Origin: WS-9 sp036274595 | Lineage (GTDB): Bacteria; Eisenbacteria; RBG-16-71-46; SZUA-252 | NCBI GenBank assembly: GCA_036274595.1 | Contig: DASUFL010000021.1 | Span: 1 to 64,000, forward strand | Direction: 5' to 3' | Length of the DNA: 64,000 bases | Shown: positions 55,810 to 64,000 of the stretch, one piece after another | Numbering within the stretch: the first letter of the stretch is position 1 | Layout: each line of letters opens with the position of its first letter | The notes under the pieces: generated by a model | Seen by the model: only the letters and a program-made list of their open reading frames with translations | Database searches by the model: none | Told to the model about the DNA's origin: nothing | Position numbers and translations under genes: made by a program

Positions 55810-56939
55810 TGCGGCCTCCTGGGTTTCGGCGATCGAACGGATCCGTGCTGGTACATCGGACGCGCGGTGACCTTGGCCGGCACGGCATGGCCGCGCGTGA
55901 CCACGTCGACGGTCTGGCCTATGGCCGAGACCTCGCGCGCGAGGTAGGCCATGGCGATCGGACGCCCGATCGAGAGGCCCATCGAGCCGCTCGTGACCTT
56001 GCCGACGTTGGCCCCGTCCTTGTCGACCTCCGCGCCGGCGCGCGCGATCTTGTCGCCATCGAGGACCAGCCCCTGGAGCCGGCGCGACACGCCCAGCTCC
56101 TTGGACCGGCGGAGCGATTCCGCCCCGATGAACTCGGACTTGTCCCACCGCACGGTCCACGCGAGCCCCGCCTCGAGCGGGTTCGTGGTCTCGTCGATGT
56201 CGTTCCCGTAGAGGCAGTAGCCCATCTCGAGCCTGAGCGTGTCCCGCGCGCCGAGACCGATCGGGCGGATTCCCTCGGGGCTCCCCGCCTCGAAGACGCG
56301 ATCCCAGAGCGCGAGCGCGCGCGGCGCGCGGACGTAGATCTCGAACCCGTCCTCGCCCGTGTAGCCGGTGCGCGAGATGAGCGTCCAGTCGTCGCCGGTT
56401 CCGATCTCGAATCCTTCGTAGAAGCCGAGCGCGCGGACGCGCTCGCCGTAGAGCCGCGCGACCACGTCCTCGGACTTGGGACCCTGCACCGCGAGCTGCG
56501 CCGTCCCTGCGTTCTCGTCATGCACGGTGACGTCGGCCGGGCAGTGCTCCTGGACCCAGGCGAGGTCCTTCTCGAAGTTCGCGGCGTTCACGACGAGGAG
56601 CCGGTCCTCGCCCAGTCCGTAGACGAGGAGGTCGTCGATGATTCCCCCGCTCTCGAGGCACATGGGCGTGTAGACCACCTTGCCTTCCGGGAGCTGGCCC
56701 GCCTCGTTCGTGACGAGCCGGTTCGCGAGGGCGACGGCGCCGCCGCCGGTCAGCCGGATCTCGCCCATGTGGGAGACATCGAAGACCCCGACCCCGGTGC
56801 GGACGGCCCGGTGCTCGGCCATGATCCCTTCGTACTGGATCGGCATCTCGTGCCCGGCAAAGGGGACCATCTTGGCCCCGAGGGCCACGTGGCGGGGGTA
56901 GAACGGAGTGCGCGTGAGCGCGGAGGCCGTTTCGAGCAT
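55806..56939 (-). CDS. gcvT: Glycine cleavage system T protein (aminomethyltransferase)
   Basis: It releases ammonia and forms methylene-tetrahydrofolate. The 377-residue product has the GcvT fold: MVPFAGHEMPIQY, VFDVSHMGEI, NAANFEKDLAWV, SRTGYTGEDGFEI, and a C-terminal domain with VTSGSMGLSIGRPIAMAYL. The ATG at 56939 follows GGAAAGAGG. An extended -10 promoter starts at the uvrA stop, so it is probably the first gene of the gcv operon, which appears to continue into the MutL-linked genes. Confidence 0.96.
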   Translation of the reverse strand: MLETASALTRTPFYPRHVALGAKMVPFAGHEMPIQYEGIMAEHRAVRTGVGVFDVSHMGEIRLTGGGAVALANRLVTNEAGQLPEGKVVYTPMCLESGGIIDDLLVYGLGEDRLLVVNAANFEKDLAWVQEHCPADVTVHDENAGTAQLAVQGPKSEDVVARLYGERVRALGFYEGFEIGTGDDWTLISRTGYTGEDGFEIYVRAPRALALWDRVFEAGSPEGIRPIGLGARDTLRLEMGYCLYGNDIDETTNPLEAGLAWTVRWDKSEFIGAESLRRSKELGVSRRLQGLVLDGDKIARAGAEVDKDGANVGKVTSGSMGLSIGRPIAMAYLAREVSAIGQTVDVVTRGHAVPAKVTARPMYQHGSVRSPKPRRPQ

Positions 56940-56983
56940 CCTCTTTCCTTAGGGATAGATACGGCGTCGATCGAAGAGGGGCA

Positions 56984-57011
56984 ACCTTAGCACATCCCCC
57001 GTGGATTTCAA
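56984..57011 (-). promoter_or_regulatory. gcv operon promoter
   Basis: TTGAAA (57006-57011), a 16-nt spacer ending in TGC, and TAAGGT (56984-56989) on the minus strand. The -35 overlaps the uvrA stop codon. No glycine riboswitch fits in the 68 nt before gcvT. Confidence 0.55.
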
Positions 57012-59860
57012 ACGGCGGCCTCGGCCCGGGCGGCCCCCCGGCCGGCCGCTTCGAGCGCAGGGCGGAGCGCCTCTCCAGTGTAGCTCCCGGGAGCCCGCGC
57101 TACCGTCTCCGGCGTGCCTTCGGCCACGATCCGGCCGCCCGCCTCGCCCCCCTCGGGACCGAGGTCGAGGATCCAGTCGGCCCGCTTGATCACGTCCAGG
57201 TTGTGCTCGATCACCACGACCGTGTTCCCCCGCTCGACCAGACGGTCCAGCACGTCGAGGAGGAACCGCACGTCCTCGAAATGAAGTCCGGTCGTCGGCT
57301 CGTCGAGGATGTAGAGCGTGCGCCCGGTCTCGACGCGCGAGAGCTCGGTCGCCAGCTTCACGCGCTGCGCCTCGCCGCCCGAGAGGGTCGTCGCCGACTG
57401 CCCGAGATGGATGTAGCCGAGCCCCACGCCCGCGAGCGTCTCGAGCTTCCGGCGGATGGACGGGATGGGCCCGAGGAGCTCGAGCGCGTCGTCCACGGTC
57501 ATCTCGAGCACGTCCGCGATCGACTTCCCCTTGTAGGTGACCTCGAGCGTCTCCCGGTTGTAGCGCTTCCCGCGGCAGACGTCGCAGACGACGTACACGT
57601 CGGGCAGGAAGTGCATCTCGATCTTCACGAGCCCGTCTCCCGCGCAGGCCTCGCACCGTCCGCCCTTCACGTTGAAGCTGAAGCGCCCCGGCTGGTAGCC
57701 GCGGACCTTGGCTTCGGGAACCTGCGCGAAGAGGTCGCGGATCAGCCCGAACACGCCGGTGTAGGTCGCGGGATTCGATCGCGGCGTCCGCCCGATCGGC
57801 GACTGGTCGATGTCGATCACCTTGTCGATCGCGTCGCTCCCCGTGATCCGCTCGTGCGCTCCCGGCGCCTCGAGCGCGCCGTGGAGCTTTCGCGCCAGCG
57901 CGCGGTGCAGGATGTCGTTCACGAGCGTGCTCTTCCCGGATCCCGACACGCCCGACACGCAGACGAGGGTCCCGAGCGGGAATCGCGCGCGGATGCTCTT
58001 GAGGTTGTTCTGCCGGGCCCCGACGACCTCGATCCAGGAGCCGTTCCCGGGACGGCGCATCTCGGGCACGCGGATCTCGCGCGCGCCGGAGAGATACTGC
58101 CCCGTGAGCGACTGCGGCGCCGCCTCGATCGCGGAGAGCGGGCCTTCGGCCACGAGATACCCGCCGCGCCGGCCCGCGCCCGGTCCCAGGTCCACGATGT
58201 GATCCGCCGCTTCCATCGTCTCCCGGTCGTGCTCGACGACGAGCACGGAGTTGCCCAGGTTCCGCAGCGTGAGGAGCGTGTCGAGGAGCTTCCGGTTGTC
58301 CCGCGGGTGAAGTCCGATGCTCGGCTCGTCGAGGATGTAGAGGACGCCCGTGAGCCGCGATCCGATCTGCGTGGCGAGCCTGATCCGCTGCGCCTCGCCC
58401 CCCGAGAGCGTCGACGCCGCGCGGTCCAGCGTGAGGTACCCGACGCCGACGTTGAGCAGGAACTCGAGGCGCGCCCGGAGCTCCTTCACGATCGGCCCCG
58501 CGATCGACGCCTCGCGCGGTCCGAGCGTGAGCCGATCGAGCGCGGCGAGCGCGGCTTCCACGGAGCGGCCGACCCACGTCGCGATCGAGTCCCCGCCCAC
58601 CTCGACCGCCAGCGATTCCGGCCGCAGGCGCGCGCCGCCGCAGGCGGGGCAGGGTGTTTTCGACATGCATCCTTCGATCTCGCGGCGGAGAGAGTCGGAC
58701 TTGGTCTCCTTGAAGCGCCGGAGCATCTCGGGGATCACGCCCCGGAAGCGGCCCTGGTGCTTCCAGACCTTCCCGCTCCTCATCTTGAACTTGTAGTCGA
58801 GCTTCTCATCCCCGAGCCCGTAGAGGATCGCCTTCTGCGCCGCGGCGGGCAGCTTCCCGAACGGCGTGTCGAACGAAACGTCGAGGTGCTTCGCGATCGC
58901 GGCGAGGATTCCCTTGGTCCACGTTCCCTCGGGATCGCCCCAGAACGCGACCGCACCGTCGCGAAGGGACTTGGTCCGGTCGGGGACGACCTTGTCGGGA
59001 TCGATCTCGAGCGTCGTGCCGAGCCCGTCGCAGCTCTTGCACGCGCCGTAGGGACTGTTGAACGAGAAGGACCGCGGCTGGAGCGGCTCGTAGGAGAGCC
59101 CGCAGGCGGGGCAGACCGCGCTCGCGGACAGGGTCTCCTCCTCGCCGCCCGCGCCAAGCACGAGCGCCATCCCGTCGGCGAGTCTGGTCGCGGTCTCGAG
59201 CGATTCGTGGAGGCGGCTCCGCCGCTCGAGATCGGCGACGAGCCGGTCGACCACGATCTCGATGGTGTGCTTCTTCTTCTTGTCGAGCGCGATCTCGTCC
59301 TCCAGCTCGACGAAGGCGCCGTCGATCCGGGCCCGGACGAATCCGAGCTTCCGCCACTGCGCCATCTCCTTCCGGTACTCGCCCTTCCGCCCCTGGATGA
59401 CCGGGGCGAGGATCTGGAGCCTCTGCCCCTGCCGCGTCGCGAGGAGGTGGTCGACCATCTCCTGGACGGTCTGGCTCCGGATCGGCCGGCCGCAGTTCAC
59501 GCAGTGCTGGACGCCGATGCGCGCGAAGAAGAGGCGGAGGTAGTCGTAGATCTCGGTGACGGTGGCGACGGTCGACCGGGGATTGCTCCCGGCCGTCCGC
59601 TGCTCGATCGAGATGGCCGGCGAGAGCCCCTCGATCTGGTCCACGTCCGGCTTCTCCATCTGCCCCAGGAACTGGCGGGCGTAGGCGGAGAGGGACTCCA
59701 CGTACCGCCTCTGCCCCTCCGCGTAGAGGGTGTCGAAGGCGAGGGAGGACTTGCCGGAGCCGGAGACGCCCGTCAGGACGACGAGGGCGTTCCGGGGGAT
59801 GTCGAGGTTCAGGTTCTTGAGGTTGTGCTCGCGCGCGCCGCGAACGCGGATCTCGTCCAT
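57008..59860 (-). CDS. uvrA: UvrABC excinuclease subunit A
   Basis: UvrA recognises DNA damage as a dimer with two ABC ATPase halves. The ATG at 59860 gives 950 residues; an upstream start adds seven. Both Walker A motifs (GVSGSGKSSL, GVSGSGKSTL), both LSGGEAQR signatures (STLSGGEAQRIRL, TTLSGGEAQRVKL) and zinc-binding Cys pairs (CVNCG, CPACG, CEACAGDG ... CDVC) are present in order. A TGC-extended -10 box lies 12 nt before the ATG. Its product works with UvrC at the other end of the window. Confidence 0.98.
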   Translation of the reverse strand: MDEIRVRGAREHNLKNLNLDIPRNALVVLTGVSGSGKSSLAFDTLYAEGQRRYVESLSAYARQFLGQMEKPDVDQIEGLSPAISIEQRTAGSNPRSTVATVTEIYDYLRLFFARIGVQHCVNCGRPIRSQTVQEMVDHLLATRQGQRLQILAPVIQGRKGEYRKEMAQWRKLGFVRARIDGAFVELEDEIALDKKKKHTIEIVVDRLVADLERRSRLHESLETATRLADGMALVLGAGGEEETLSASAVCPACGLSYEPLQPRSFSFNSPYGACKSCDGLGTTLEIDPDKVVPDRTKSLRDGAVAFWGDPEGTWTKGILAAIAKHLDVSFDTPFGKLPAAAQKAILYGLGDEKLDYKFKMRSGKVWKHQGRFRGVIPEMLRRFKETKSDSLRREIEGCMSKTPCPACGGARLRPESLAVEVGGDSIATWVGRSVEAALAALDRLTLGPREASIAGPIVKELRARLEFLLNVGVGYLTLDRAASTLSGGEAQRIRLATQIGSRLTGVLYILDEPSIGLHPRDNRKLLDTLLTLRNLGNSVLVVEHDRETMEAADHIVDLGPGAGRRGGYLVAEGPLSAIEAAPQSLTGQYLSGAREIRVPEMRRPGNGSWIEVVGARQNNLKSIRARFPLGTLVCVSGVSGSGKSTLVNDILHRALARKLHGALEAPGAHERITGSDAIDKVIDIDQSPIGRTPRSNPATYTGVFGLIRDLFAQVPEAKVRGYQPGRFSFNVKGGRCEACAGDGLVKIEMHFLPDVYVVCDVCRGKRYNRETLEVTYKGKSIADVLEMTVDDALELLGPIPSIRRKLETLAGVGLGYIHLGQSATTLSGGEAQRVKLATELSRVETGRTLYILDEPTTGLHFEDVRFLLDVLDRLVERGNTVVVIEHNLDVIKRADWILDLGPEGGEAGGRIVAEGTPETVARAPGSYTGEALRPALEAAGRGAARAEAAV

Positions 59861-59871
59861 GGGAGCCTCGA

Positions 59872-59880
59872 ATCTTAGCA
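59872..59880 (-). promoter_or_regulatory. Candidate extended -10 promoter of uvrA
   Basis: TGC plus TAAGAT (59872-59877) on the minus strand, ending 11 nt before the ATG. No -35 box is recognisable. The transcript would be almost leaderless. Confidence 0.4.
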
Positions 59881-59908
59881 CACGCGCGCGGCGGATCCGC
59901 CCCGCGGC

Positions 59909-61135
59909 TCACTCGTAGCGGAGCGAGTCCACGGGGTCGAGGCGGGCCGCCTTGAAGGCGGGATACATCCCGAAGAAGAGCCCGATCGCGGTCGCCGATC
60001 CGAACGCGAGGAGGATTCCCCAGATGGGCACGCCGAACGAGAAGTGGGCGAGGAGGTTGATCACCTTCCCCACGGCGAGTCCGGCCAGAACGCCGATGAC
60101 TCCTCCGGCGCCCGTCAGGGTCATGGCCTCCACCAGGAACTGCCAGAGGATGTCCCGCTCGCGCGCGCCGAGCGCTTTCCGCACGCCGATCTCGCGCGTC
60201 CGCTCGGTCACGGAGACGAGCATGATGTTCATCACGCCGATCCCGCCCACCATGAGTCCGATCGAGGAGATCACCACCATCACGAGGTAAAAGGCGCCGG
60301 TGATCTGACCGTAGAGGTCCACCAGCGACTTGTCGGTGAAGACGGCGAAGTTGTCCCCCTGGTCGTACCGCACATGGCGCTGCCGGCGGAGCACGTCGGA
60401 GATCTGCTCCCGCGCCACGTCGATCATCTCCGGGGAGACCGGCTTCGCGTTGAGAACCATCTTGAGGTTCGGCCCGAAGTCCTTCTCGAGCGTCGTGTGG
60501 GGGACGAGGACGATCTCGTCCATGCTCATCCCCAGGAAGTGCCCCCGCGGCTCCGCGACCCCCACCACCATGAAGGGCTGCGTGCCGATCGCGATCGTCT
60601 TTCCCACCGGATTCACGTGCGGGAACAGGGTCTCGACGTGGTCCACGCCCAGGATGCAGACGGCGGAGCGGTGCTCCACTTCCGCCTCGGTGAACGCCCG
60701 TCCGTTGTCCACCGCGTAATTGTTGGTCACCATGTAGTCGGGCGACGTTCCGATCACGATGGTCGGGCGGGTCTGGGTCTCGCCGCTCCGGAGGCGGAGC
60801 TCCGTGAAGTTGAGCGGCGCCACCGCGAGCACGGCGGGAGCGGTGCGACGGATCGCCTCCGCGTCCTCCGGCTTGAACCACTTCCGGCGCCTCAAGCTGT
60901 CGGGCATCTCCCCCACCCAGGCGCCGGGCGCGAAGGGGCGGATGTAGAGAACGTCGGTCCCGAGCGAGGCGAGCTGGGTCTTCATGCTCTGGTTCAGCCC
61001 CTCGATGATCGAGATCATCGCCATGATCGCCGTGATCCCGATGATCACGCCGAGCACCGTGAGGAACGAGCGGAGCTTGTTCTCGCGGAGCGCCTGGAAC
61101 GCGATCCCGACTCCCTCCCGGACGTCGATGGCCAT
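59909..61135 (-). CDS. MacB/FtsX-type ABC transporter permease (first)
   Basis: The 408-residue permease has an N-terminal helix (about 23-45), a large periplasmic MacB_PCD domain (ETQTRPTIVIGTSPDYM ... LVPHTTLEKDFG) and three C-terminal helices around GGIGVMNIMLVSVTERTREIGVRKALGA, the FtsX signature. It ends YPAFKAARLDPVDSLRYE. It lies 3 nt after a second permease gene. A MacB-like ATPase and an HlyD-like adaptor are upstream, so it belongs to a tripartite exporter or lipoprotein/peptide efflux system. Confidence 0.93.
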   Translation of the reverse strand: MAIDVREGVGIAFQALRENKLRSFLTVLGVIIGITAIMAMISIIEGLNQSMKTQLASLGTDVLYIRPFAPGAWVGEMPDSLRRRKWFKPEDAEAIRRTAPAVLAVAPLNFTELRLRSGETQTRPTIVIGTSPDYMVTNNYAVDNGRAFTEAEVEHRSAVCILGVDHVETLFPHVNPVGKTIAIGTQPFMVVGVAEPRGHFLGMSMDEIVLVPHTTLEKDFGPNLKMVLNAKPVSPEMIDVAREQISDVLRRQRHVRYDQGDNFAVFTDKSLVDLYGQITGAFYLVMVVISSIGLMVGGIGVMNIMLVSVTERTREIGVRKALGARERDILWQFLVEAMTLTGAGGVIGVLAGLAVGKVINLLAHFSFGVPIWGILLAFGSATAIGLFFGMYPAFKAARLDPVDSLRYE

Positions 61136-61138
61136 CGG

Positions 61139-62392
61139 CTACTCCTGCCTGAGCGCGACGATCGGGTCGAGCCGGGCCGCCCGCGTGGCGGGATAGACGC
61201 CGAAGAAGAGCCCGACCGCGGACGCCACGGTGAGGCTGATCGCGACCGACCAGGGCTGGATCGTGGCCGGGAGCGGCGTGATCGTCCGGATCAGGAGCGC
61301 GATCGCCACTCCCGCGAGGACCCCGAGCAGGCCGCCGAAGAACGCGAGCACGACGGCTTCGCTCAGGAACTGGGACACGAGGTCGGATCGCCTCGCCCCC
61401 ACCGCCTTCCGGATGCCGATCTCGCGCGTCCGCTCGGTCACGGCGACGAGCATGATGTTCATGATCACGATCCCGCCCACCACCAGCGAGATCGCCACGA
61501 GGCCGATCGTGCCGGCGAAGATGCCGCCGGTCAGGGTCTGGTAGAGCGCCATGTACGTCTCGGCCGTCGAGAACGCGAAGTCGTCGGGGGCGCCGAGCGG
61601 GACGTGCCGCGCGGCGCGGAGCACCACGCGCGCCTCGTCTTCGAGGTGATCGAGGGTGACGCCGGCCGCGGCGCCGACGATGATCGTCAGGGACCGGTGG
61701 GCCCCGTACATCTTCTCGAACTGCCCGAGCGGGATGACCACGAGATTGTCCTGGCTCTGGCCCAGCACGTTCCCGCGCGCGACGAGCGTGCCCACCACGA
61801 GGAGCTCGTAGCCCGACACCTTGATCGACTGCCCGATGGGGTCGATGCGCGGGAAGAGCGCCTCCGCCACCTCGGAGCCGATCACGCAGACGGGACGGCG
61901 CCTCTGGAAGTCCATGTCCTCGAGCTCGCGCCCCTGGTCGGTCTCGTACTTCCCCACCGCCGGGTAGCCCTCGGTGGTCCCGAGGATGCGGATGTTCTTG
62001 AGCTCCGTGCCGCGATAGCGGACCCCTTTGTTCGCCTCCGCCTGCGCCACGACGTGCGAGGCGAGCTGCATGCGGGAGGCGAGGACTTCGGCCTCGTACG
62101 ACGTGAGGTCCCGGCGTTTGGCCGCCTCGCGGTACGCCTCGTCATCCGTGATGAGGCCGAACTTGTCGATGTAGACGACGTTCAGGCCCTGGTCGAGGAT
62201 CCGCTCGGAGACGTACTTGTTCACGCCGTCGATGATGGAGACCACCGCGATCACGGACATGACGGCGACGACGTTGCCGATGACGGTGAGGACCGTCCGG
62301 AGCTTGTGGGCGCGGAGCGCCCGGACGGCGATCTTGAGATTCTCGGCCAGCGCGGCCCAGGCTTCGCGCCGGGGCCGCCCGATGGGGGTCAC
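61139..62392 (-). CDS. MacB/FtsX-type ABC transporter permease (second)
   Basis: The 417-residue product is paralogous to the neighbouring permease: LRAHKLRTVLTVIGNVVAVM, a periplasmic MacB_PCD domain (KNIRILGTTEGYPAV, FEKMYGAHRSLTII) and GGIVIMNIMLVAVTERTREIGIRKAVGA. It ends YPATRAARLDPIVALRQE. Two different permeases suggest a heterodimer energised by the single ATPase encoded just upstream, with which it overlaps by 4 nt. Confidence 0.93.
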   Translation of the reverse strand: MTPIGRPRREAWAALAENLKIAVRALRAHKLRTVLTVIGNVVAVMSVIAVVSIIDGVNKYVSERILDQGLNVVYIDKFGLITDDEAYREAAKRRDLTSYEAEVLASRMQLASHVVAQAEANKGVRYRGTELKNIRILGTTEGYPAVGKYETDQGRELEDMDFQRRRPVCVIGSEVAEALFPRIDPIGQSIKVSGYELLVVGTLVARGNVLGQSQDNLVVIPLGQFEKMYGAHRSLTIIVGAAAGVTLDHLEDEARVVLRAARHVPLGAPDDFAFSTAETYMALYQTLTGGIFAGTIGLVAISLVVGGIVIMNIMLVAVTERTREIGIRKAVGARRSDLVSQFLSEAVVLAFFGGLLGVLAGVAIALLIRTITPLPATIQPWSVAISLTVASAVGLFFGVYPATRAARLDPIVALRQE

Positions 62393-63108
62393 GCGACGGG
62401 CGTCGCGCCCGCTCTGGCCACGGGCCTGTCGCTCTCGATCTTCCCGTCCCGAAGCCGGATGATGCGGTGCGCGCGCGCGGCGACGTCCTCCTCGTGCGTG
62501 ACCAGGATGACCGTGTTCCCCTTGGCGTGGATCTCGTCCATCAGCCCGAGGATCTCGAGCCCCGTGCGCGAGTCGAGGTTTCCGGTGGGCTCGTCGGCGA
62601 GCAGGAGGGACGGGTTGTTCACGAGCGCGCGCGCGATCGCGACGCGCTGCCTCTGGCCGCCCGAGAGCTCGTTCGGCCGGTGGTGCGTGCGGTCTCCCAG
62701 ACCGACCATCGCGAGCATCGCCTTCGCGCGCTCGCGGCGCTCGGTCGCCGGCGCCCCCGAGTAGATGAGCGGCAGCTCCACGTTGTGGAGCGCGTCGGCG
62801 CGCGGAAGCAGGTTGAAGGTCTGGAAGACGAACCCGATCTCCTGGTTCCGGATCCGCGCGAGCTCGTCGTCGTCGCGCTCGCGAATCTCGGTTCCCCGGA
62901 GCTTGTACGAGCCGCTCGTCGGCGTGTCGAGGCAGCCGACGATGTTCATGAGGGTCGACTTGCCCGACCCCGACGGGCCCATGATCGCCACGTACTCGCC
63001 CGCCAGGATCCGCAGGCTGACGCCGTCCAGCGCGTTCACCTCGGTCGTGCCCATCTCGTACGTCTTTCGGACGTCGGCGATGTCGATCAGGACGCCGTTC
63101 GTGCTCAC
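62389..63108 (-). CDS. ABC transporter ATP-binding protein (MacB/LolD type)
   Basis: The 239-residue ATPase has Walker A GPSGSGKST (44-52), a Q-loop (FVFQTFNLLPR), signature LSGGQRQRVAIARAL, Walker B LLLADEPTGNLDSRTG and the His switch VTHE. The LNIVGCLD-type segment after Walker A is typical of MacB/LolD/FtsE-related proteins. Its start overlaps the adaptor stop by 4 nt. It would power the two permeases downstream. Confidence 0.94.
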   Translation of the reverse strand: MSTNGVLIDIADVRKTYEMGTTEVNALDGVSLRILAGEYVAIMGPSGSGKSTLMNIVGCLDTPTSGSYKLRGTEIRERDDDELARIRNQEIGFVFQTFNLLPRADALHNVELPLIYSGAPATERRERAKAMLAMVGLGDRTHHRPNELSGGQRQRVAIARALVNNPSLLLADEPTGNLDSRTGLEILGLMDEIHAKGNTVILVTHEEDVAARAHRIIRLRDGKIESDRPVARAGATPVA

Positions 63109-64000
63109 TGCGACTCCTTTCCCTTCGCCTTCTTCGGCTCTTCGATCTTCACGCGCTGGCCGGGCTTGAGCGAGCGCAGCGTTTTGTGGGGCCCGATCAC
63201 GACTTTCTCCCCGGGCTTGATCTCGCCCAGCACCTCGAAATCGGTGTCGCTCGCGATCCCGGTCTTCACGCGGCGGAACTCCGCCTTGCCGTTCACGATC
63301 ACGAAGACGCCGCGGATCTCCTCCGGCTTCGGACGCTCGCCCGACGGCGTGGCCTTCTCCGCCGTCTCCGCCTGGGCCCCCCCGCGCTTCTTCTTGTTCT
63401 TGGTCTCGGGAGGCTTGAGGTCATCGGGCGTGCGGATCACGACCGACTGGATCGGGACCGCGAGCACGCTGTCCCGGCGGGCCGTGCGGATCTCGACGTC
63501 CGCGGTCATGCCCGGACGCAGGATCGGCGGCGGGTTGTCGATCGTGACGTCGACCTTGAAATTGGTCTCCTGCTCCTGTGTGTCCGCTCCCGAGATCAGG
63601 GGCGAGTTGGCGATCTGCGTGACGTGTCCGACGAGGGACGTATCCGGGAGCGCGTCCACCTTGACGGTCGCCTCCTGCCCGATCCGGACCGTCGCGACGT
63701 CCGTCTCGTCGACGTCCGCCTCCACCTTCATCCGGCTCAGATCCGCCACCGTGAGGAGCACCGTCCCGGGATTGTTCATGGTGCCGATGACCGCGATCTC
63801 GCCCCGCTCGATCGTGAGCTGGGTCACGGTGCCGTCGATCGGCGAGATGAAGCGCGTCTTGCGCAGATTGTCGTGCGCCGCCTGGAGCGTCGATTGGAGG
63901 CGCCGCACGTCCTCCCGCCCCGCCTCGACCCGCGCCTGATCCGCGCTCGCGGCCGTTCGCGCCTGATCCAGCTCCTCGGCGGAAACCAGGTTCTGGGCCG
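63105..64000 (-). CDS. HlyD/MacA-family periplasmic adaptor, 5' end beyond window
   Basis: The frame is open to the window end; 298 C-terminal residues are visible. A coiled coil (QARTAASADQARVEAGREDV) leads into a lipoyl/barrel-sandwich domain (RKTRFISPIDGTVTQLTIERGEI) and a beta-barrel (MKVEADVDETDVATVRIGQEATV ... PGMTADVEI). A membrane-proximal domain (GVFVIVNGKAEFRRVKTG ... GEKVVIG) carries a Lys/Glu-rich insert and tail. It overlaps the ATPase gene by 4 nt. It joins the inner-membrane ABC pump to an outer-membrane channel not seen here. Confidence 0.92.
   Translation of the reverse strand, partial: AQNLVSAEELDQARTAASADQARVEAGREDVRRLQSTLQAAHDNLRKTRFISPIDGTVTQLTIERGEIAVIGTMNNPGTVLLTVADLSRMKVEADVDETDVATVRIGQEATVKVDALPDTSLVGHVTQIANSPLISGADTQEQETNFKVDVTIDNPPPILRPGMTADVEIRTARRDSVLAVPIQSVVIRTPDDLKPPETKNKKKRGGAQAETAEKATPSGERPKPEEIRGVFVIVNGKAEFRRVKTGIASDTDFEVLGEIKPGEKVVIGPHKTLRSLKPGQRVKIEEPKKAKGKESQ

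Overview
The window is about 68% GC by eye, almost completely packed with genes, and mostly transcribed from the minus strand. Gene content suggests a Gram-negative bacterium near the FCB superphylum, perhaps Candidatus Eisenbacteria. The pointers are a PorV/PorQ-like outer-membrane protein, an FlgD-like sorting tail on a secreted M6 protease, a long FCB-type SecA, and a 31-residue basic peptide behind the HU gene. The taxonomic call is inference; no rRNA gene is present.

Layout. 1-856: 5' part of uvrC (cut by the window edge) divergent from rpsT, with overlapping promoters. 840-14766: eleven minus-strand genes with gaps of 40 nt or less or with overlaps (secA, smg-like, topA, xerC, argF, a lipoprotein, dapA, dapB, a lipoprotein, a creatininase-family amidase, proS). 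15177-16783: two co-translated outer-membrane beta-barrels. 16787-22538: polyprenol/diacylglycerol kinase-like protein, Slt-type lytic transglycosylase, M6 protease. 22570-32685: guaA, a lipocalin-TonB_C lipoprotein, purH, an in-frame purN-purC fusion, comEC, and a degenerate PP2C-like/PEGA membrane protein. 32843-34405: MltD-like transglycosylase on the plus strand. 34442-42088: a GlgC/GlgD-like pair, PorV-like protein, PilZ, RNase R, the 31-aa basic peptide, HU and SppA. 42599-45433: gpmI, a small membrane protein, and a LipM/LplA-type enzyme. 45441-52209: a cluster of mostly uncharacterised proteins around a MutL-family (actin/HSP70-fold) ATPase. 52145-56939: a PH-like membrane protein and a complete glycine cleavage gene set (gcvT-gcvH-gcvPA-gcvPB). 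57008-64000: uvrA, then two FtsX/MacB permeases, one ABC ATPase, and an HlyD-type adaptor cut by the window end.

How the genes fit together. Envelope biogenesis (SecA, SppA, transglycosylases, outer-membrane proteins, MacAB-like pump), lysine/arginine/purine synthesis, glycine catabolism with its lipoylating enzyme, and DNA repair/topology dominate. Neighbours are usually linked by ATGA or GTGA stop-start overlaps, so translational coupling is probably common. Promoters visible by eye resemble sigma-70 sites (TTGACA, 16-18 nt, TAnnnT), often with a TGC just before the -10. Several lie so close to the start codon that the mRNA would be leaderless.

The best candidate for an undescribed system is 45441-52209: a MutL-like ATPase without glutamate mutase subunits, a barrel-sandwich/KOW-like partner, an FN3 membrane protein and three further membrane proteins. 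Its first genes appear co-transcribed with the glycine cleavage genes. Other points of interest are the PurN-PurC fusion with an internal ribosome binding site, histone-like basic tails on TopA and ArgF, and possible CTG start codons.
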